Positions 16,295 to 24,012 of a stretch of 35,300 bases of DNA are shown here, in pieces. Source of the DNA: Armatimonadota bacterium (GTDB taxonomy: Bacteria > Armatimonadota > Hebobacteria > GCA-020354555 > CP070648); NCBI GenBank assembly GCA_035527535.1, contig DATLAK010000100.1:1-35300 (forward strand). Direction: 5' to 3'. Under the pieces are notes generated by a model, which made no database searches, was not told the origin of the DNA, and saw nothing but the letters and a program-made list of their open reading frames with translations. The position numbers and the translations under genes were made by a program. The stretch's first letter is position 1. The number at the start of each line of letters is the position of its first letter.

Positions 16295-17335
16295 ATGCTG
16301 ACTGTGGACGGGGCCCAAGGCGGCGGTCAGATTGTGCGCACCACCGTCAGCTATTCCGCCCTCAGCGGGCGCGCGGTGCGCGTCGTCAACATCCGCGCCG
16401 GGCGCCCCCGGCCTGGATTGCAGGCCCAGCATCTGGTGGCAGTGCGGGCCGTCGCCGAGCTGTGCACGGCCGACGTCACCGGGGCCGCCTTGGGCTCCGC
16501 CGCGATTGAGTTCCGCCCCGGTCCCATCGCACCGCCGGAGGTGTGGCGTCTTGACGTCGGCACCGCCGGCAGCGTTATGCTCATCCTGCAGGCGTTGCTG
16601 CCATGCCTTGCGCTTGGCGGGACCGCGGTTGATCTGACCCTCACCGGCGGCACCAACAACCCCTGGGCGCCTGCCTTCGAGCACACCCGGCGCGTGCTGC
16701 TGCCCACGCTGCTGCAAATGGGCGTGAATGTGGAAGCCGAGCTACGGAGCCGGGGATTCTACCCCCGGGGCGGCGGCGAGGTGCGGGTCCGCGTCGAGCC
16801 TGCGAGCGCCATCCAGCGGCTCTCGCTGTGTCAGCGGGGGCGTCCGGTGCGCGTATGGGGCATAGCGTACAGTTCCAACCTGCCCCAGCACATCGCCGAG
16901 CGCATGGCGCGCGCCTGCCGCGACCGCCTTGCCCTCGCCGGTCTGGCTCCGCAGGAGTTCCATATAGATACGGCCACACCGTCGCCGGGCGCCGGTTGTG
17001 GCATCATCGCGCTCGCCGAGTTCGAACACTCCGTGCTTGCCGGGGACAGCCTGGGAGAGCGAAGCAAGCCGGCGGAGAATGTCGGCCGCGAGGCCGCGGA
17101 GGCACTGCTGAGGGAACTGCGGTTCCAGGCGGCGGCTGATTCTCACCTGGCGGATCAACTGGTTCCCTGGGTTGCCTTGGCTGGCGGCGACAGCGCCTAT
17201 GTGACATCTCGCAAGACCGACCATCTGGCATCGGCGGTGGCGGTGGCGGAGCACATGGTCGGCGCGCGATTCAGCGTAGAGGGGGATGAGCCGGCGAGAG
17301 TCCTCTGCCGCGGAATCGGCCACGCGCCTATCTAG
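16295..17335 (+). CDS. rtcA: RNA 3'-terminal phosphate cyclase
   Basis: Converts RNA 3'-phosphate ends to 2',3'-cyclic phosphates using ATP, through a covalent protein-histidine-AMP. The protein has 346 aa. Family motifs: the start LTVDGAQGGGQIVRTTVSYSA, then GLQAQHLVAV, GTAGSVMLILQALLP, GGTNNPWAP and RGFYPRGGGEV. The adenylated histidine should be His320 in VAEHMVGARF, equivalent to His309 of E. coli. It lies 11 bp after the transaminase gene with only a weak RBS, probably on the same transcript. The usual partners RtcB (ligase) and RtcR are not here. Confidence 0.93.
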   Translation: MLTVDGAQGGGQIVRTTVSYSALSGRAVRVVNIRAGRPRPGLQAQHLVAVRAVAELCTADVTGAALGSAAIEFRPGPIAPPEVWRLDVGTAGSVMLILQALLPCLALGGTAVDLTLTGGTNNPWAPAFEHTRRVLLPTLLQMGVNVEAELRSRGFYPRGGGEVRVRVEPASAIQRLSLCQRGRPVRVWGIAYSSNLPQHIAERMARACRDRLALAGLAPQEFHIDTATPSPGAGCGIIALAEFEHSVLAGDSLGERSKPAENVGREAAEALLRELRFQAAADSHLADQLVPWVALAGGDSAYVTSRKTDHLASAVAVAEHMVGARFSVEGDEPARVLCRGIGHAPI

Positions 17336-17707
17336 GCCTCTGGGCGGAAGCTGAAGCTCTCGTGAGGCGCCGGCGAGAGGCCTGTGAGAGTGTGACCTTT
17401 TTGGGATAGCACATACCGGCTATCCGCGTTATTCTCTGCACACCAAGGGTGGAGCGTGGCGCATGGGTGTGAATATAGTGCGTTTCGGGCTCGATTAACG
17501 CCATTCATGCCCCCATGTCAACCGGAAAGAGGTCTTGTCGTGCCTTCCGACGAATAGTAAACAGGCGCGCCGTAAAGCGTGGGCACAGGCCCGGCGGCAA
17601 TGGGTGCGCGAGCACGCATCGCATGATCCCCGGGGTGGCGGGCGGCGAACGGTTGGCTCGTTGTGGCGAGAGCCCATGCTCCAGGAGCGCGAAAGGAGCC
17701 CTATCTA
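17336..17707. other. Intergenic region with hairpins and an operator-like dyad
   Basis: No gene seen. A stem CTCTCG/CGAGAG (17357-17362 and 17374-17379) followed by five Ts at 17398-17402 could be a poor terminator for the cyclase operon. GGATAGC-N8-GCTATCC (17404-17425) is a perfect 7-bp dyad that looks like an operator. I could not find a convincing -35/-10 pair. The foldase gene's RBS, AAAGGAG, is at the end. Confidence 0.4.
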
Positions 17708-18574
17708 ATGCGGTCGCACTGGCTTACAGTATTCGTGATCGCGTTCGGAGCGATAGCGGTAGGGGCCGCTGCGGCAGAGGACGTCGTGGTCGTCGTCAAC
17801 GGTGAGTCCATTACCAGGGAGGCGCTGGCGCATCGCCTGCTGGACCTCGGGACGACATGGCAGGCCCCGCTGGAGGAGATGGTCAACGAGACCCTGCTCT
17901 TCCAGGAATCGCGGAAGCAAGGGATAACGGTATCAGAAGCCGAGCTCGACCAGCGTGTGGCGAGCATACGGAAGAAGCTTGGCACGGAAGACGACTTGGC
18001 GCGCTACCTGGCAAGCCAGGAGCTCACCGAACCAGGCCTGCGGAACAAGCTGCGGGTCAAGTTCCTGGTGGAGAAGATGCTGGGCGCGAAGGCGACGGTG
18101 ACGGACGGGGAAGTAAAGGACATCTACGAGAAGAACAAGGCCTCCTTTGACACCCCGGAAACCGTAACGCTGCGCATGATCCTCACCGCCACGAAGGAGA
18201 GATCGGAGCAAGCCATCAAGCGGCTGGACAAGGGTGAGAGCTTCGCGCAGGTGGCGAAGACGGTGTCCGAGCACACCTTGAGCGCGCAGAACGGCGGCCT
18301 CATCGGCAAGCGCAGCAGGGCGAGCCTGCCGCCGCCCCTGGCCGCGGCGGCTTTCCAGACCGAGGTCGGCGCCCACACGCAGCCGATAGGGATGGAGGAC
18401 GGCTACTACATCCTGAAGGTCGAGGAGCGCACGGCCGCCAAGAGCCCAAGCTTCGACGACGTCAAAGCAGTCATCCGCGAGAACCTGCAGGAGTCCAGGC
18501 TCCTGCAGGCGTTCGTGGCGTGGCTTAAGGAAGCGCACGACAACGCCTCCATCGAGCGGAAGTGGCACCCGTAG
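17708..18574 (+). CDS. Exported parvulin-type peptidyl-prolyl isomerase (SurA/PrsA-like)
   Basis: Periplasmic foldase, 288 aa. Signal peptide MRSHWLTVFVIAFGAIAVGAA with a likely cut after AAA near 23. A SurA-like N-terminal helical region runs from VVVVNGESITREALAHRLL to about 140. The PpiC-type rotamase domain covers about 145-245 (LRMILTATKE, FAQVAKTVSEHTLSAQNGGLIG, DGYYILKVEER), and a C-terminal helix ends the protein. The reading frame is open from 17663, but the ATG at 17708 has AAAGGAG 9 nt upstream and starts the signal peptide. Its role would be folding of outer-membrane or secreted proteins such as the TolC-type channel upstream. Its own transcription unit is likely. Confidence 0.88.
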   Translation: MRSHWLTVFVIAFGAIAVGAAAAEDVVVVVNGESITREALAHRLLDLGTTWQAPLEEMVNETLLFQESRKQGITVSEAELDQRVASIRKKLGTEDDLARYLASQELTEPGLRNKLRVKFLVEKMLGAKATVTDGEVKDIYEKNKASFDTPETVTLRMILTATKERSEQAIKRLDKGESFAQVAKTVSEHTLSAQNGGLIGKRSRASLPPPLAAAAFQTEVGAHTQPIGMEDGYYILKVEERTAAKSPSFDDVKAVIRENLQESRLLQAFVAWLKEAHDNASIERKWHP

Positions 18575-18681
18575 CCGCACCCGCCAGTTCACCGTCCAAT
18601 CGGGCTTCGGTCCTGACCACAGGTCGAGGCTTGCCATAACCCGGCTTGCGGCCGTTCGCGGCCCAGTCGAAGGAGGGTGTG

Positions 18682-19701
18682 ATGGCCAAGGCGACGGGAG
18701 CCATCAAGACGGGTGTCATCGGCGCCGGCCGCATGGGCGCGGGATTCCACGCGGACCATCTGGCGCGCACCCGCAAGTTTGAGCTGACGGCGATCTGCGA
18801 TACCGACGACGCCGTGCTGGCGAGAGCCAAGCGCAGGTTCAAGGTTCCCACCTACGCCTCGCTGGAGGAGGTGCTTGGACAGGCCGACGTCGAGCTGGTG
18901 GTGATCGCAACGCCGACCATCCTCCACGCCGAACAAGCGATGCTGGCGCTGCGCGCGGGCAAGCATGTCGTCGTCGAGGCGCCGCTGTGCCTGACCGCGC
19001 GCGACGCCGACGCCTTGGCGAGCGCGACGCGCCAGTATCGGCGCAAGCTGGCGGTCTTCCACCGGCACCGGTGGGATTCGGACTTCCTGACCCTGCACAA
19101 GACGCTGCAGTCCGACAAGCTGGGCGCGGTGTTTGCGCTCCAGCGCCGCGTCAGCGTGTCCGCCTCGGCGTGGGCGCCGGCGACGGATTCACAGACGCCG
19201 TGGCGGCTGGCGCGCGCCGCCGGGGGGGGCATCGGCTACGACTGGGGCTACCACCTGGTGGACCAGGTGCTGCAGCTGGTGCCGAGCGAGCCCGAGATCA
19301 TCTTCGGCGACGCCCAGGCGCGGAAGCTGACCACCGAGGTGGACGACCATTTCACCTGCCTGATACGCTTTCGCAACCGCACCCTGGCGCTGCTGGAGGC
19401 CAGCGCCTGCGCGCGTGCCCGTGCCGCATCCTGGTCGGTGCTCGGCACCAAGGGCAGCCTGCAAGGCGACGAGCGCAAGCTCAAGGGCGAGGCTGGGCGC
19501 GACGCGCACGCGAAGGAGTTCGTTCCCCGCATGGCGAAAGGAGATCCGGCGGGATTCTATGCTAACCTGCATAAGGCGATCACGACGGGCGAGGAGCTGG
19601 AGGTCACGCTCGGGCAGGCGCGCCAAGTGGTGCTGATAATCGAGGCCGCATATCGCTCCAGCCGCATCGGCTGTGCGGTGCGGCTGACCGGCTTCGAATG
19701 A
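18682..19701 (+). CDS. Gfo/Idh/MocA oxidoreductase with altered EKP motif
   Basis: NAD(P)-dependent sugar dehydrogenase fold, 339 aa. Rossmann motif GVIGAGRMGAG at 11-21; C-terminal domain motif GGGIGYDWGYHLVD with Asp187 and His191. The lysine of the family's EKP motif, a catalytic residue in most members, is replaced by alanine (VVVEAPL, Ala100). Either another residue serves, or the protein is not a typical dehydrogenase. ATG 18682 is preceded by GAAGGAGGG. It is followed after 45 bp by a second family member with an intact motif, so the pair may act together. Substrate unknown. Confidence 0.87.
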   Translation: MAKATGAIKTGVIGAGRMGAGFHADHLARTRKFELTAICDTDDAVLARAKRRFKVPTYASLEEVLGQADVELVVIATPTILHAEQAMLALRAGKHVVVEAPLCLTARDADALASATRQYRRKLAVFHRHRWDSDFLTLHKTLQSDKLGAVFALQRRVSVSASAWAPATDSQTPWRLARAAGGGIGYDWGYHLVDQVLQLVPSEPEIIFGDAQARKLTTEVDDHFTCLIRFRNRTLALLEASACARARAASWSVLGTKGSLQGDERKLKGEAGRDAHAKEFVPRMAKGDPAGFYANLHKAITTGEELEVTLGQARQVVLIIEAAYRSSRIGCAVRLTGFE

Positions 19702-19746
19702 GTCGCGGCTTCACGCGCACACTCTTCCCCCATTGGAGGTGATTCC

Positions 19747-20916
19747 GTGGCGAAAAGGCAGTTGAACGTCGGCCTGATCGGCTACAAGTTCATGGGTGCC
19801 GCCCACTCCAACGCTTACCGCCAGGTTGGGCGCTTCTTCGACCTGCCGGTCGAGGTCGTGATGAAGGCCATCGCCGGGCGCGACGCGGTGGCGGTGCGAG
19901 CGGCGGCGGCGAAACTCGGGTGGCAGGAATACGAGACCGACTACCGGCGGCTGGTCAAGCGCCCCGACATTGACCTGGTGGACATCACCTCCGCTAACAA
20001 CGCCCACGCGGAGATGGCGATCGCCGCCGCGCGCGCGGGCAAGCACGTGTTCTGCGAAAAGCCGCTGGCGATGGACCTGGCGGAGGCGCGGCGCATGGTG
20101 CGGGCGGTCGAACGCGCGGGCGTCAAGCACGCGGTCTGCTTCAACTATCGCGCCGCGCCCGCGGTCACGCTCGCGCGCCGGATCATTGACGAGGGGCGCA
20201 TCGGCCGCATCTTCCACTGGCGCGCGCAGTACCTTCAGGACTGGATCGTGGACCCCAAGTTCCCGCTGGTGTGGAGACTGCAGAAGGAGGTCGCGGGATC
20301 GGGGGCGCACGGCGACCTCGCCGCGCACCTGATAGACCTCGCGCACTACCTGGTGGGGGACATCGCCCAGGTCGTGGGCGACATGACCACCTTCATCAAG
20401 CAGCGCCCCCGCCTCAAGGGCACCGCCGGCGGTTTGCGCGCCCGCAAGGCGGCGGGGAAGGGCCGGGTCACCGTGGACGACGCCAGCGCCTTCTTGGCAC
20501 GTTTCGCCGATGGCGCCATGGGCACCTTCGAGGCGACCCGCTTCGCCCCCGGGCGCAAGAACCACAACTGCTTCGAGATCAACGGCAGCAAGGGCAGCCT
20601 GCGCTTCTGCCTGGAGCGCATGAACGAACTCGAGTTCTACGACGGCGGCGACCCCGCCCACCTGCAGGGCTTCCGCACCATTCTCGTCACCGATCCCAGC
20701 CACCCCTACATCGGCGCCTGGTGGCCGCCCGGGCACATCATCGGCTACGAGCACACCTTCGTCCACACGGTGTACAACGTCATCACCGCCATTTCCCAGG
20801 ACCGGCTGCCCAGCCCCAACTTCCACGACGGGCTGAGGTGCCAGGCGGTGTTGGAGGCGGTATCCAACTCCGTCGCCAGCGGCGGGTGGGAGAAGGTGCC
20901 AAGGTCTAGGGTGTGA
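19747..20916 (+). CDS. Gfo/Idh/MocA family oxidoreductase
   Basis: NAD(P)-dependent oxidoreductase, 389 aa, probably acting on a sugar, inositol or glycoside 3-position. N-terminal [15 protein letters not shown] (Rossmann), [12 protein letters not shown], then the intact catalytic CEKPLAMD (Lys105) and [14 protein letters not shown] (Asp190, His194). The GAAHSNAY variant is common in the sugar-degrading members of the family. Start GTG 19747 has GGAGGTGAT immediately upstream, the strongest RBS in the window. Same strand and 45 bp after the previous oxidoreductase, so an operon is likely. Confidence 0.92.
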   Translation: MAKRQLNVGLIGYKFMGAAHSNAYRQVGRFFDLPVEVVMKAIAGRDAVAVRAAAAKLGWQEYETDYRRLVKRPDIDLVDITSANNAHAEMAIAAARAGKHVFCEKPLAMDLAEARRMVRAVERAGVKHAVCFNYRAAPAVTLARRIIDEGRIGRIFHWRAQYLQDWIVDPKFPLVWRLQKEVAGSGAHGDLAAHLIDLAHYLVGDIAQVVGDMTTFIKQRPRLKGTAGGLRARKAAGKGRVTVDDASAFLARFADGAMGTFEATRFAPGRKNHNCFEINGSKGSLRFCLERMNELEFYDGGDPAHLQGFRTILVTDPSHPYIGAWWPPGHIIGYEHTFVHTVYNVITAISQDRLPSPNFHDGLRCQAVLEAVSNSVASGGWEKVPRSRV

Positions 20917-20970
20917 CCGCCGAGCGTTGGTGTGCGCACCACCATGTAGCATAGCCGTTTTCCAATCCGG

Positions 20971-21023
20971 ATGGCTAGGCCCTTCGGGCCGCCATGGCGG
21001 GCCGATCAGGCGGCCCTAGCCAT
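20971..21023. repeat. Palindromic repeat element 1 (two hairpin units head to head)
   Basis: A 53-bp imperfect palindrome begins ATGGCTA and ends TAGCCAT. Unit 1 (20972-20994, +) reads TGGCTA, stem GGCCC, loop TTC, stem GGGCC, GCCA. Unit 2 (20995-21022, -) reads TGGCTA, stem GGGCC, an 8-nt loop, stem GGCCC, GCCA. The two units abut exactly at GCCA|TGGC. Further copies with different but still paired stems are at 23373-23712. The element lies between an oxidoreductase gene and a DUF2283 gene and could act as a REP-like or bidirectional terminator sequence. Confidence 0.8.
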
Positions 21024-21051
21024 TCATCGGGGCCCCCGGCTGTGAGACGCC

Positions 21052-21261
21052 ATGAAAGTCATCTACGAGCGCGAAACCGATACCCTCACCATGATCCCGG
21101 CCGAGGCGCCGGTGGCAGAGAGCGACGAACTGCGCGACGGTCTGGTTATAGACTATGATCGCGCGGGGCACATCGTCTCGCTGGAGGTGATGGACGCCTC
21201 CGAGCACGTTGCCGAACCGGCCTCCATCGCGTTCGAACTGAAGGAGCCGGCGGCCCGCTGA
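21052..21261 (+). CDS. DUF2283 family small protein
   Basis: 69-aa protein with the hallmark start MKVIYERETDTLTM, then GLVIDYDRAGHIVSLEVMDASEH, typical of DUF2283. The family is small, widespread and of unknown function, often found beside toxin-antitoxin-like genes. No toxin partner is recognisable here. It starts 28 bp after the palindromic repeat element and ends 6 bp before the methyltransferase gene, so the two are probably cotranscribed. RBS weak (GAG). Confidence 0.87.
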   Translation: MKVIYERETDTLTMIPAEAPVAESDELRDGLVIDYDRAGHIVSLEVMDASEHVAEPASIAFELKEPAAR

Positions 21262-21267
21262 GGTGTT

Positions 21268-22062
21268 ATGCGATTGGGCGACACGGAAGTCGGGCGCATG
21301 TGGGACGACAACGCGGACGCATGGACGCTGCTGGCGCGCGCGGGATGTGACGTATATCGCGACCAGCTCAACACCCCCGCGTTCCTGGCGATGCTCCCCG
21401 ATGTCGAGGGCTTGCGCGGGCTGGACATCGGGTGTGGGGAAGGCTGCAACACGCGCCTGGTCTCGAAGCGCGGGGCCAGGATGACCGGCATTGACATCGC
21501 GCCGAAGTTCGTTTACCATGCGCGCGCGAAAGAATCCGAGGAGCCGCTCGGCGTCAGCTATGTCGCGGGAACCGGCAGCAGGCTGCCGTTCGGCTCCGCT
21601 TCGTTTGACTTCGCCGTGGCCTTTATGAGCCTGATGGATATGGCCGACCAGGACAACGCCGTGCGCGAAGCCCGTCGCGTGCTGCGACCGGGGGGATTCC
21701 TGCAGTTTTCGATCATTCATCCGTGCTTCAACACCCCGCGTCTTGCATGGATTCACGATGAGTCGGGCGAGCGTGTTGCCGTGGCGTGCGGGGATTACTT
21801 CGCAGACCAACGTGGGCGCGTTGACGAATGGCTGTTTGGCGCGGCTCCCGCAGACGTGAAAGCAAACCTGCGGAAGTTCCGTGTGCCGAGATTCATGCGA
21901 ACGCTCAGCAGTTGGATGAACCTGCTGATTGATGCCGGATTCACGCTGGAAAGAGTCGAAGAGCCGTGCGCTGACGAGGAGACAGCCCGCCGCTGCCCGG
22001 AGGTAGCGGACACCCGGATCGTCGCTTACTTTCTTCACGTGCGGTGCAGGAAGAGGCAGTGA
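21268..22062 (+). CDS. Class I SAM-dependent methyltransferase
   Basis: 264-aa Rossmann-fold methyltransferase of the Methyltransf_11 type. Motif I is LDIGCGEGCNT (52-62), the acidic residue that binds the ribose follows in GIDIAPK (74-80), and the core continues with LPFGSASFDFAVAFMSLMDM and EARRVLRPGGFLQFSI. The substrate cannot be deduced; related proteins methylate small molecules, quinones or sugars. It is coupled to the DUF2283 gene by a 6-bp gap. Downstream the next gene has its own strong RBS 96 bp later. Confidence 0.9.
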   Translation: MRLGDTEVGRMWDDNADAWTLLARAGCDVYRDQLNTPAFLAMLPDVEGLRGLDIGCGEGCNTRLVSKRGARMTGIDIAPKFVYHARAKESEEPLGVSYVAGTGSRLPFGSASFDFAVAFMSLMDMADQDNAVREARRVLRPGGFLQFSIIHPCFNTPRLAWIHDESGERVAVACGDYFADQRGRVDEWLFGAAPADVKANLRKFRVPRFMRTLSSWMNLLIDAGFTLERVEEPCADEETARRCPEVADTRIVAYFLHVRCRKRQ

Positions 22063-22158
22063 GACGATTAGGGGTTTCGGAGACAGCAGGATTGTCGGCC
22101 TTGAGGAGGAATAGACGGGCGACGTTCAGCCGGTACATGTCGAGGAGGTAAGACTAGC

Positions 22159-23121
22159 ATGAAGATCGGCGTTTTCACGGCTTTGTTCGGCCAGCAGCCG
22201 CTGGAGCAGGCGTTGGACTACATCGCGGCCTCGGGAGTCGAGGCGGTCGAGATCGGCACCGGCAACTACCCCGGCAACCCGCACTGCGACGCCAAGGCGC
22301 TGCTCGCCAGCGCCCCCAAGCGCAAGGAGTTCCTGAAGGCGATCGAGAGCCGCGGGCTGATCCTGAGCGGCCTGTCCTGCCACGGCAACCCATTGCACCC
22401 AAGCAAGCGCATCGCCAAGGAGCATCACGACGTTCACCGCCTGACGGTGCAGCTTGCCGCCAAGCTGGGCGTCGAGCGCGTCATCGGCTTCTCCGGCTGC
22501 CCGGGCGACGGCGAGCGCGCCAAGGCGCCCAACTGGGTCACCTGCCCCTGGCCGCCGGACTTCACCGAAGTCGTGGAGTGGCAGTGGAAGGAGAAGGTCG
22601 TCCCCTACTGGAAGGCCGAGGCGGCCTACGCCAGGAAGCACGGCATCAAGCTGTGCTTCGAGATGCACCCGGGGTTCGTGGTTTACAACCCGGAGACCAT
22701 GCTGCGCCTGCGCGACGCCTGCGGCGACAATGTGGGCGCCAATTTCGACCCGAGCCACCTGTTCTGGCAGGGCATTGACCCCACCGCGGCGATCCGCATG
22801 CTCAAGGACTGCATCTTCCATGTCCATGCCAAGGACGCGCGCATTGATGCCTGGAACACCCGCGTCAACGGCGTCCTCGACACCAAAGGCTATGGGCGCG
22901 AAGCCGACCGTTCGTGGATCTTTCGCACCGTCGGCTACGGCCACAGCTACGAGGTGTGGAAGGACATCGTCAGCCACCTGCGCATGGTGGGCTATGACTA
23001 CGTGCTCAGCATCGAGCACGAGGACAGCCTGATGAGCGTCAACGAGGGCTTCCAGAAGGCGGTAACTTTCCTGAAGCAGGTGGTGATCTCGGAGTCGCCG
23101 ACGGCGATGTGGTGGGCGTGA
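22159..23121 (+). CDS. Sugar phosphate isomerase/epimerase (TIM barrel)
   Basis: AP-endonuclease-2/xylose-isomerase-like TIM barrel, 320 aa. Expected metal ligands: Glu168 (CFEMHPGF), Asp197 (NFDPSHLFW), His223 (HVHAKD) and Glu286 (SIEHED). The metal-ligand and sequence style (ANFDPSHLFWQGIDP, DTKGYG) matches the inositol- and sugar-catabolism epimerases often found near Gfo/Idh/MocA dehydrogenases, such as the two genes at 18682-20916. Start ATG 22159 has GAGGAGGT 9 nt upstream. Substrate unknown. It is clearly different from the rhamnose-isomerase-like protein at 6675. Confidence 0.9.
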   Translation: MKIGVFTALFGQQPLEQALDYIAASGVEAVEIGTGNYPGNPHCDAKALLASAPKRKEFLKAIESRGLILSGLSCHGNPLHPSKRIAKEHHDVHRLTVQLAAKLGVERVIGFSGCPGDGERAKAPNWVTCPWPPDFTEVVEWQWKEKVVPYWKAEAAYARKHGIKLCFEMHPGFVVYNPETMLRLRDACGDNVGANFDPSHLFWQGIDPTAAIRMLKDCIFHVHAKDARIDAWNTRVNGVLDTKGYGREADRSWIFRTVGYGHSYEVWKDIVSHLRMVGYDYVLSIEHEDSLMSVNEGFQKAVTFLKQVVISESPTAMWWA

Positions 23122-23168
23122 GCGCGCTGGGCGCGGGCGGCGCCCTCCATACGGGAATCGGCAAGCGG

Positions 23169-23193
23169 CGGGTCGCAGCGGTGCTGCGGCCCG
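23169..23193 (+). terminator. Stem-loop after the TIM-barrel isomerase gene
   Basis: CGGGTCGCAGC (23169-23179), loop GGT, and GCTGCGGCCCG (23183-23193) form an 11-bp stem with one T-G wobble. It lies 48 nt after the isomerase stop. The following bases are not T-rich, so it would be a T-less terminator or just an RNA end protector. Confidence 0.4.
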
Positions 23194-23372
23194 TCTGCGC
23201 GTTCGCCGCCTCCGAGGAGGTGCGGCCAAAGCGCGCGCAACCCGCGATGCACACTGCCCGCGCCCACTGCGCGCTACGCACGCAGGGGCTCCGTTTCTGG
23301 CTGTCAAGACAATCCGCCGCGTGGGCTGCGCCTCAACGCCTGTCCCTTTCAGGGCTACTTCGCTCGACGAAG

Positions 23373-23393
23373 TGGCTAGGTCTTCGACCGCCA
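23373..23393 (+). repeat. Hairpin repeat unit (single)
   Basis: TGGCTA, stem GGTC, loop TTC, stem GACC, GCCA. Same frame as the units at 20972 and 23407 but with its own stem sequence. The bases after it, TCCCGG, parallel TGGCGG and CGGCGG after the other plus-strand units. Confidence 0.75.
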
Positions 23394-23406
23394 TCCCGGC
23401 CGCAGG

Positions 23407-23458
23407 TGGCTAGGTGGCTCCGCCACCGCCACGGCGGTCTGCAGCGCAGACCTAGCCG
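23407..23458. repeat. Palindromic repeat element 2 (two hairpin units head to head)
   Basis: Same architecture as the element at 20971-21023 with different stems. The plus unit (23407-23431) reads TGGCTA, GGTGGC, loop TCC, GCCACC, GCCA. The minus unit (23432-23458) reads CGGCTA, GGTCTGC, loop GCT, GCAGACC, GCCG. They abut at GCCA|CGGC. In the minus unit the outer T-A pair has become C-G, so even the outer stem keeps pairing. Confidence 0.8.
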
Positions 23459-23527
23459 CCTAGGGACTAGGCTTCGAAGCCCGCGAAGGCGGGGATGTTC
23501 GCGGAGCGTGGGGACTGGGCAACCAAC

Positions 23528-23615
23528 TCCTCCCCCCTTCCAGGGGGAGGACTGAGGTGGGGGTGGCAGGCACGGCGTTTTCACCCTCACCCAACCTCCC
23601 CCTCGCAGGGGGAGG
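23528..23615. repeat. Inverted pair of C-rich hairpins (BIME-like)
   Basis: Hairpin 1 (23528-23551) is TCCTCCCCC...GGGGGAGGA and hairpin 2 (23595-23615) is CCTCCCCC-TCGCA-GGGGGAGG. The flanks are also inverted: CTGAGGTGGGGGTGG after hairpin 1 resembles the reverse complement of CACCCTCACCCAA before hairpin 2. Two inverted copies of a hairpin around a short spacer is the layout of bacterial REP/BIME repeats. It is a different family from the TGGCTA units nearby. Confidence 0.65.
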
Positions 23616-23687
23616 GGTTGCAATCGCGCATCCGGGTGCCCGGGCGCGCGGCCCCTTCGACAGGCCCCTAAGCCCGCTGGGCCGGGG

Positions 23688-23712
23688 TGGCGGTCGCGGC
23701 GCGACCTAGCCA
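23688..23712 (-). repeat. Hairpin repeat unit (single, minus strand)
   Basis: On the minus strand: TGGCTA, stem GGTCGC, loop GCC, stem GCGACC, GCCA. A perfect member of the family, directly abutting the 16-bp word at 23713-23728 that ends the IS256-type remnant. Confidence 0.75.
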
Positions 23713-23728
23713 ACTCAGGGCAGGCTCT
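23713..23728 (-). repeat. 16-bp word shared with the IS1380-type remnant
   Basis: AGAGCCTGCCCTGAGT on the minus strand, identical to 35227-35242. In both places it is fused to transposase coding sequence in the same orientation and reads as Ser-Leu-Pro-stop in the transposase frame. Confidence 0.6.
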
Positions 23729-24012
23729 GAAGCGCCTCGACCTTGATGCGCCCTTCCGCCCCTTCCACGTGGCCGGGGCGGCAGCCATTGCGGTAGCCCC
23801 GCCCAACGGGGCGCTGGTAGCGCTCCCGATCCACAACATCGCGCTGCTCGGATTCCAGCACCTCCTGCAACACTACGCGTGCGGCCCCCAGAAACGCCGA
23901 GGCTTGCCCGCCTTCGGAGGGTCGGCGATTCCTCCTCTTCGATTCCTTGGCGCAGAAACTCGTGCAGGGCCTGGCGCAAATGCGCGCTGGGTGCTATCCT
24001 CTGGTCCGGCAT
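23729..24012 (-). pseudogene. IS256-family transposase, frameshifted N-terminal remnant
   Basis: From ATG 24012 the minus strand reads MPDQRIAPSAHLRQALHEFL and EEEESP, the usual IS256 (mutator) transposase start. After a frameshift near residue 30-40 the neighbouring frame continues AARVVLQEVLESEQRDVVDR, ERYQR and RNGCRPGHVEGAEGRIKVEAL, the rest of the N-terminal domain. Homology then stops at the 16-bp repeated word, which adds an in-frame stop. The catalytic domain (about 300 aa) is absent, so the element is dead. The family call is from motif recall. Confidence 0.75.

Noticed and set aside
22126-23394. A 422-codon minus-strand open frame opposite the TIM-barrel isomerase
   Set aside because: Shadow; its first third runs through the repeat island.
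23109-23555. A plus-strand open frame across the hairpin repeats
   Set aside because: It is generated by the palindromic repeats (Arg/Pro/Leu-rich, no RBS, no motif).
23373-23712. CRISPR array
   Set aside because: Repeats are hairpins of differing sequence and orientation with irregular spacing; no constant repeat and spacer alternation.
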